64,000 bases of DNA from Platycnemis pennipes. Lineage: Eukaryota > Arthropoda > Insecta > Odonata > Platycnemididae. This document shows, in pieces, positions 56,740 to 64,000 of the stretch. A program made the position numbers and the translations under genes. The stretch is from positions 42,236,698 through 42,300,697 of the forward strand of contig OW121855.1 of assembly GCA_933228895.1 (NCBI GenBank), given 5' to 3'. Numbering within the stretch: the stretch's first letter is position 1; each line of letters starts with the position of its first letter. The notes beneath the pieces are model-generated. The model was not told the origin of the DNA. It searched no databases and worked only from the letters and a program-made list of their open reading frames with translations.

Positions 56740-57180
56740 TCTCTCAATCCCATCCCAAAAGCATTTTCTCCTCTTCTAACTTTCCAACTTGCCTAACGTT
56801 CACCTCTCCATCCATCATAACATCATCTCCGCATACCACCTGCTGCACCCTCTTACTCTGCTTCCTAATTTCCTCCAGCGACTTCCTCTCCCGCCCTACC
56901 ATGACTGCCACTAACTCGCTTACCTTATTTCCTATCCATTTTCATTTCACTTGAATTCACCACGATCCGCCTCAAAAGCCGCTTATGTCCATTTTCCTTT
57001 CACAACGTGCAATTTTCGGATCCATTCAGTTTCATTTTTTTCACGATTATTTTCCTAAATGTTCGTACTCGGCGTCTTCATCATCCAAAATCTCCTACGA
57101 GTTAACGTCTCTTTCGCTAAAGTCATTCTCTTCCGGATATCGTAACTTTTACTTTCTTTATTTAACCATGGCACAATGAC
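56740..57180 (-). pseudogene. LINE relic: reverse-transcriptase ORF C-terminal region
   Basis: On the minus strand, around 57060-57150, one frame reads DIRKRMTLAKETLTRRRFWM, matching the conserved segment of arthropod LINE ORF2 that precedes the 'VWSVALYGAETW' region. Further downstream (56800-56890) VMVGRERKSLEEIRKQSKRV appears in another frame and aligns with the relic at 41160-41484. Several stops and frameshifts separate the pieces. The clade is uncertain. The sequence continues toward about 57600 with no readable frame. Confidence 0.5.
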
Positions 57181-60100
57181 CCATGTCACTAAATTGCTTC
57201 ACCTATCAAACCCAAATGTTATGTTCGCCTTCACATCCATGTTTTCGAAATTTTTATTTCTCATGAATTATCTCCATTAGGTACGCATCTTTCTTACCGT
57301 TTCAGTCACGCAAATAATTCTTAGTAGGCTGGCTAATAATCCCTTCATCAAACGCGAATATCCTACCATTTTCCCCGAATGCATTCCTAATTTATGCACT
57401 TAAAACACGTTTTTATCCTATTCTCGGGAGATGTTTTAAAAATAGTCATTGGTAATGAACAGCTCTACTCAAGTCCTCACCCCATTAACGCCCTTTGAAT
57501 TCTCAATTACCTAGAGTAAACATGGACATCCTTTTCCATGCATAATTTTGAATCAGTCTCCTGCCACTCCAATATAACCTGATTCTCTAAGTTAATTGAA
57601 TTTCAAATAATTTCTTCGGCATTTTCTTTGGAGTAAAAAATAATTTTCAGAGGACCGGAATTAATACAATTAATTTAAAAAATATACATACGAAAGTTTT
57701 GGGAGGTTAATGCTGAAAAATTACTCACATCATCACACCATCTCCCTTTCCGAGAAATTTATGAGCTCAAGGAGATTTAGCTCGAGGGCTTTCGAGCACG
57801 CTGTAACGCTTAATCTTTCACGATAAAGGAGAGACAAACTTAATTCTTACCTATGGCACTGGAGGAATGCAATCTCAGCAAAAAATGTAAATTATATCAT
57901 CATATTATTTTCTAGACGTCTGCAATGTAAGGGACAGCATTTTTGCCGCAGCAGAGGAGTCAGAAAGTAAAACTAGGAAAAGCGTAAGTGTGCTATCAAT
58001 TATCTTCAATTAAGGACTTTAAAAATTTTTCAACACAAATGAATTATATGGCATCTTGCGAGTCATCCAATTATCAGAGCGATACAAAATTTGGCATTTT
58101 CAAATTCATGTAGCCATCAATGAAATAATTAGTCTTCTATAAGTCTGGCAGGGTTATGATTAAAAAATAAATAGGATATGTGTATATTTCATTAATTATT
58201 ACAGAATTATCACGCATGAAAATGGATTGCGCACCCCGTGAATTCGTAACGTAACTTAATACTTTGTAGAAGAGAAAAAAAATAGATCCGTAAGTTGAAA
58301 TTGGGAAACCTAAAAAACAAAACTTACACCCATACCATTGCCAATTTTTAATACCTAAAACTCTTCAAGCATCTTAAACTCTATTCGAAAGGTTTCATTC
58401 TTTTGAATGTACATTTTTTTACAGTGCACTAGCCCATTATTTTTATTCCGGAAACACAGATTCTAGGAGAACACTTGGGGTTACGATATGCCGCAGGTGG
58501 AATTTCCAACCACGAATTCCACGACCTCTTTCGGCCAGGGAATGGACTAGACGAGGGATGGGGCCAACAATAAATCAAGCGCCACGGAAATCCTCTGGGG
58601 CACCTAGCTGTCTCCACCTCCATAGGCCACGACGGCGACCGAGTGATATAATTCACCGCTCCCGGGCACTCGCCCTCGCACCTTAAGGGAATGCGGGCCG
58701 CCCCTGTTATGCTCCGCATCGATCACTTCTCGTTCCTCTCAGCGCGAGAAGGAGTCGGGCCGCGTAGCATGCTTGTCGCCGCAAAGTTTGTCATGTGTCG
58801 CACTGAGGAGGTGAGAAGGTAAGCACCTGCCTCAAGCCTTCTATCCGTAAGCCACGTCATGGGAGGACCGACGGTTGAAAGCTGATCCCTCGAAACGACC
58901 GAATTGTCGACGAGGGATGGGCTATATCGTACCGCGCCACAGGGAAGGGAGGATTTGGACAACAGACTTGGGGGAAAAGAATCACAAACATTCGTAAGCC
59001 TCCATTTACCAGCCATATTCGCCGATAAATATCGGAAGGAAGAACTTGAGATTTACAACTACTCTAGTCGCAGAAGAAGAGGGACGAAAGAAGCTATTCT
59101 TTGGGACAGGAGAAACTTAACCTGATGAACCTCGATGAAAGGAAATTCACCACGAAAGAAACAGAGTGACCATAAATAACCAACTCATGCACCTAAACAG
59201 CCGGAAGCAAATCGGAAATCGATATACTTATTCCCATATTATTCCATTTCTTCAATGGAATAAATGTATGCATGCATATACCACGGTCAATGATACATTA
59301 ACCTCTTATAATAAATATTGTTTCAAAAATAGTAGATATTGTCTCAAAGATATTTTACTTGCGTTCGCTACCAAAATTTCTCACAGAAAAGGCTTAAATA
59401 TGCACCATCCTCTTTAATGCTTCGCAAGTTGACCTGATGCGTGCTACTAATTAAAAACTTAATGATGTTTTAATAATCTATGACATTCGTAATGTCCTAA
59501 CAAACATTCCTTTATTATAGTACTGGAGTCCTGGCTAAATATAGCTTAACCCCTCAAGGTTTTGCACTGTAAATTTAGCGTTAAACGTTTCATACTATAT
59601 CAACTAACTTCTCTACAAGCCATTTAGAGGGTGTGTGGCAGGGGATCTATCACAGTATTTGAAAATTTTCACCGAATAATGCAACCACACATACAGCTGG
59701 ATATTCCTAATTGATTGTCCACATTCTTCTGCAGCTATACCTGAATAGGACAGCCATCCTGACGTAACTATGGTAAACTCCATTAGCATGGATACTAGCA
59801 TACACATCGTGTCAAATTTGTCCAGTCCTAAAAATATTTTAAGTCAATGTCGATAATGCAGCATTTTATTTTCCATTAATTACCACTCAGCATGTAGAGC
59901 CAAGTTCGGCACAAATGATACCACCTACATAGCATGTATGTAAATACATAAAGCGACAAAGGCTTTTCACTAATTTTCATAGAGGGAGAGAGAGTTGCGG
60001 ACGTTGCAAAAAGCATGGCAGTTCTTCTCGCCCCCTCCCCATCCTCCCCTCACAACCCCTAGTCTTCTGAGAGCGTCTCGCTACTCGAAATACGAAAATT

Positions 60101-60884
60101 CCTTGTCCCTTTTGTCCGAGAATGCGAGGAATGGATCCCTTTTATTCCATTCCGGAGAGAGGGGAGGTTCTTCAGGATCTTCACCGTCCCCCTCACCCTC
60201 TTTCATCCACGCATCCTCGACCTCTGTCTGCCACATAAGATTCCATCGTCCAATTTGAAGTCCGTTATGCACACCTTCTATTCCCCGGAGAAGGGAGAAG
60301 TTGCGGGACAAAATTAATGTAGGAAACTTGGTGTTCAACCGGAGTTCACAATTAAGGAGGCCACGGATCCGAGGAAAACTACTACCCTTCTGAGATTTAC
60401 CAGTGCCAAGAATTGCCGGCGAGGGGAGCTAATATAGCTCTTCTAGGAGAGACTTCTGTGTGCGGTTATTTTTCAAGATTCCCACTAGCTTTCAGGAGAA
60501 AGAAATTCAAATGAGATTTTTAAAGTAATTGTTTTCTACCAATAAGAATTTTGCAACTGAATCTACTTTTCAATCCATTTAAAGTTTTAAATCATCCCAA
60601 AAGCACTCTCTATTATGAGTAGAAAATTTTACTAAGAAAATAAGAGATATTATTGAATTTTTATCGAATTCTGCCTTTCTTGATAATGTTCTATAGTAGT
60701 GGAGGTTTAAATGGATGCAAAAAAAAGTGCGATGAACATTCTGAACGTGGAACGAATGATTCGTAAGTGGGTATCAGTGATATCTCTGGTCCAAAAAATG
60801 ACATAGCGCATAATGACAGGAAAAGTAAATGAAAAATGGGAACTTATGTTTCTCACGCATTTAGTAGAAGAAGAATTGGAGGGG
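57181..60884. other. Gene-less stretch with GC-rich patches
   Basis: About 58430-59120 and 59990-60430 are GC-rich and give opposed overlapping frames of up to 97 codons without domains. They could be regulatory CpG-rich DNA or parts of a gene whose exons I cannot recognise. The rest is AT-rich. Confidence 0.45.
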
Positions 60885-61082
60885 TGGGCAGGGGCCTTCT
60901 AGAGCCCCCCTGGCACTTCTCTTTAGATCCATTTTGCCAATCCATATTTACTGCCCGCCTTTTGCAAACAGGGGACAAGAGCACCGCGGTACAGGCAAGG
61001 AGGGTCACCCATCCCACCCAACGTTGCCTAATTTCGGTGAACGAACGGGGACAGGAGTGCCAACGCGGCTATGTCCTTGCCC
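60885..61082 (-). mobile_element. 5S-rRNA-derived SINE (SINE3-like)
   Basis: On the minus strand from about 61082 the sequence follows 5S rRNA. It starts GGCAAGGACATAGCCGCGTT, followed by TCACCGAAATTAGGCAACGT (5S: tCACCGAAGTTAAGCAACGTtgggc), then GATGGGTGACC (the 5S box C) and a CCGCGGTGCTC segment. Thus the internal pol III control region (box A, intermediate element and box C) is recognisable, but about 12 bases between the intermediate element and box C are missing. A non-5S tail (GTTTGCAAAAGGCGGGCAGT ... GGGGGGCTCTAG) follows, as expected of a SINE rather than a plain 5S pseudogene. The 3' boundary near 60885 is approximate. Confidence 0.75.
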
Positions 61083-63100
61083 ACACGCATTTCGTAAGTA
61101 GGCAGTTGAAAAATATATAGGTTTTCATCTATATTAGAGCATACCATTTGAATGTCCACCGCCTAGCGTTCATATGCATCACCAAAGAAATTATTTCGTT
61201 TCATCATTTAAACATCAACTTAAAGACAGGTGAATTACTTCACAGTGTCACATGAGGGCGGCAAACTTGAGAACCTTATCACCACAAAAAAAATGTATAT
61301 TGTATGAAATGGAGCCACAAAGGGACTTTACACTAATTCTAAATGATTAACTAATTTTTAAAATTGATAACCACAGTCATGTTTCACCTGTTAAGACGAT
61401 AGGAATCATTAAATGCCTAGAACTAGAACTAAGTTAAAACCAAATGCAGTATAAATTTTTCAAGACATACATGACAAAAGTGATGATTATTATTTGAAGT
61501 GCCATCAAAGCACGACTTACTGAAAGTATTTCAAAATTTAATCAAAGGTAATTAGTGGCTATTTCACCTTAGTTGACTCTCAAGGTCTTTGTGTTGCCAA
61601 TCACTTATAAGATGGAAAGAAATCTGAGGAAGTAATGCAAAGTCACCTCATTATTTTTTACTCCACGTCTTAGGCCTTAGGAAAAAATATGTTCTTATAA
61701 CCTGGCAAAGTCGGGAAAGTATATATTTTAGCGTGTAAAAGTCACATGGCTTCGCATTCCAACCAAACCTTAGGCTGCTAATTAGAGAGTAAATAAATAT
61801 GGCAAGGAAAAACTGGAGGAAATTTAACGTAGAAAATGAAGAAAAAAGTTAATTTTTCAATGATGAAAGTACCGCAAAAAGATGAATATGGCATAATGAC
61901 AACGTTATAGCTTAAGTAAAGGCACGTGAGAGAAAATCTGCATGAACGGAAGCAATGGACGAGGAAAAGGTTTGAAGGCTAAAACGGAAGGGATGAAAGA
62001 GAGTCAGCAACATGGCAATAGCTGGTGCATAGTGAGAGCATTGACGAACGAAAATTCAAGAGCAATGGAAGCAAATTAAGAGAAGATAAGCTTTGAAATA
62101 TTTCAAGATATGATTGCAATCAAACCAGTGTTTTTGTTATTTCTAAAAGTGACGAAAACTTTTGAAATAACTTTTATAATATTATGAAGCAACAGATTTA
62201 ATAAAGTATCTAATGACATAACATTGAATTAAATACCGTAGCTTTAGTTATTGAAAGAATGTCTTTATTTGAGAAGTCTCAACAAAATTGCAAGGCCATA
62301 TAAGCAAGCATGACGATAAACAAGGAGAAGATGAAGATCAAGTTAATAAAACGTAAGAAAAACGTCATAGTGGAACTACCAGTGTAATTAAAATGAAGGC
62401 ATTTCAAGGACGATGGAAAGTAAGCACTGGCACCAGCTATAGAAATGAAACAACAAATAATAAATTAATGCACAGAACCCCAGAAAATATAAAAGTAATT
62501 TTGGAGGCTTACAAGACAAATAACTACAAAATTTAGCTTACAGCCAAAAAAGAACTCTTTGAGAAGAATATCTGAGCATAAAAAACATTCAATTATGGGA
62601 TAAGGACCAAAGCAAAGAGCAATTCGAGGTAATGAAGAATCTGGAAATGATATCCCCGTACATGTACTCAAAGAGCTTTGAGAAAAAGGGAATAGAAAGA
62701 CTTTTTTGAACTAGCTCGTAATTTTTATGAGGAAGTCAACCAAAAGACAGGCAATACAATAACGTGAAGAACAAGATTTTATGGCTGAATTTCTGAACGG
62801 TAGAATTCAATAACAGTGGGACGCACTTCTCAATTGGGGCAGACGGCGCCAAGCATAGAGACAAAAGTTACCTTGAGTGATTCAAAGTGATTCAATAAAT
62901 GGATAAAAGGATGAGGCATGACTACACACATCCATAACAGTATATTTAAAAGTTATAACTCACTCTATTGAGAGATCATATTTCAAGCATGATCAATCAA
63001 AGTAATTTTGTATTTATAGTATATCCGATAATCCCAATAAAGAAAGAATATTTTCCAATTCAGATCTTTAACACACATTCGATGATCATCATCAACAATC
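61083..63100. other. Gene-less stretch
   Basis: Purine- and A-rich sequence with no frame over about 70 codons. Nothing recognised. Confidence 0.5.
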
Positions 63101-63650
63101 CTAAGATTGGTTTGTCGCAGCCCTCCACTCGATTCCCCTATCAGCAAACCTTTTCATATTGACATCAGACTCCTCTTTTACATCCATCACAACTTGTTCC
63201 ATATATCCCATACGAGGGCTGCCTTTTCATTCTTCCCGTTCACTTTCCCCACCAAGATTCATCTTCTTGGTCTTCATCTTCAGATCAGGTTTTCATCAAG
63301 ACATCGTGACTTAAGATATGACCGATTAAGCTGTCCCGTCTTCTTTTTAGAGTTTTCAGAAAACTTCTCTTTTCTTTCACTCTTCTTAACACTTCCTCGT
63401 TTGTCACAAGGTCGATCCTATTAATCTTTATCATTCTTCAGTAGCACCAAATTTCAAATGCTTCCAGCCTTGACTTATCTGCTGCTGTTATCGCACATGC
63501 TTCGCTGCCATTTTGTGAAATGCTCCAAATGGATGTTTCCAATCCTCATGATTGCATGAAATGCTTCCTCACTTCTACACTTGTATTTGCAGCTCTAAAC
63601 AGAATCATCTTTTGGTAGAAAGCCCTTTTCGCCAGGGCAATTCTACTTAC
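63101..63650 (-). pseudogene. LINE relic: C-terminal part of a reverse-transcriptase ORF
   Basis: On the minus strand one frame reads from RIALAKRAFYQKMILF (about 63650) through SVEVRKHFMQS, AADKSRLEAFEIWCY, RIDLVTNEEVLRRVKEKRSF and LKTLKRRRDSLIGHIL, with in-frame stops after MQS, after WCY and after VLMKT. A frameshift near 63230 leads to SPRMGYMEQVVMDVKEESDV, then MKRFADRGIEWRAATNQS and a stop at 63101. This order (A..AF..K, EAFEMWCYRRM, VTNEEVLRR, LK.IK.R...GHI, then the WRAA..QS end) is the conserved C-terminus of arthropod non-LTR retrotransposons. The RT catalytic core lies outside or is lost. Confidence 0.85.
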
Positions 63651-64000
63651 ATTTTTTATTTTATTTTATGATAAATACACTTAAAATTAAACTGAACAAT
63701 AGTTGACTTCATAGGAAGGATATATTGCATAAACTTGAAATAACTGAAGGGTTTCAGTTGCCTTAATTATAAAAGTCTCATAGGTTTGTTCATAATATCC
63801 TAGTTGGAAAAATTATAGTGAAGCTTAAGACGCCAAATTCCTATGCCCGAGTAAATAAGATGGTCGTGGATGGGATATTTTAAAGAAGACAGAACTGAGA
63901 GAGAACAGAGAAAAGGCATGAAACTAATGTCTATGATATTCAGTGAAGGAACGTTAAAAGTGATAGAGAAAGGGCGTAAATTTGAGAGGAATTCAAAGGA
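63651..64000. other. Gene-less end of window
   Basis: AT-rich; the LINE sequence is not readable beyond about 63650. No feature supported. Confidence 0.5.

Noticed and set aside
60885..61082. Functional 5S rRNA gene
   Set aside because: The sequence lacks part of the internal region, has many substitutions, and carries a non-5S tail.

Overview
The window looks like a gene-poor stretch of a large, AT-rich arthropod (most likely insect) nuclear genome. I found no intact host protein-coding gene, rRNA or tRNA gene. Every recognisable coding sequence belongs to a transposable element and most are broken. The organism call rests on the mix of elements: a BEL/Pao retrotransposon, mariner and hAT relics, tRNA- and 5S-derived SINEs, Penelope-like hammerhead sequence and LINE relics. 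The species cannot be named from this.

Layout. 1-6057: a reverse-oriented BEL/Pao retrotransposon with a tRNA-Tyr-type primer site and 5' LTR at its right end; its gag-pol frame is broken by two frameshifts and no matching 3' LTR is visible. 6058-11677: no genes. 11678-12316: a small element with long inverted repeats. 14544-14838: a 147-bp tandem duplication. 15085-15392, 20768-21085 and 43350-43611: three diverged copies of one tRNA-derived SINE family, all on the minus strand; other tRNA-like SINE pieces lie near 16590 and 24054. 16709-18383: a 1.7-kb palindromic element whose two arms each carry a hammerhead-ribozyme-like motif typical of Penelope-like elements. 19367-20698: a solo LTR of 1332 bp with a perfect 4-bp target duplication. 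24429-25755: a MITE-like element with TTTACAC-type inverted ends, split by an internally deleted hAT element (24956-25741, 8-bp target duplication). 30616-31170: mariner relic. 32128-32440: tandem duplication. 38654-40500: a GC-rich hairpin and AT-rich dispersed modules. 41160-41484, 56740-57180 and 63101-63650: LINE reverse-transcriptase C-terminal relics. 43050-43282: a clean 233-bp MITE with TTA target duplication. 51599-52180: a 292-bp tandem duplication.

The most striking object is 52680-56109: a 3.4-kb palindromic DNA element with nearly identical 1.26-kb arms, an AATA target duplication, and the same broken transposon-type reading frame in both arms. It appears to be a young foldback derivative of a DNA transposon whose protein family I recognise from arthropod and cnidarian genomes but cannot name securely. 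A second unusual item is a 5S-rRNA-derived SINE at about 60885-61082.

There is no operon-like or pathway-like cooperation between genes here. The sequence reads as intergenic or intronic DNA built up by nested transposition, solo-LTR formation, local tandem duplication and decay.
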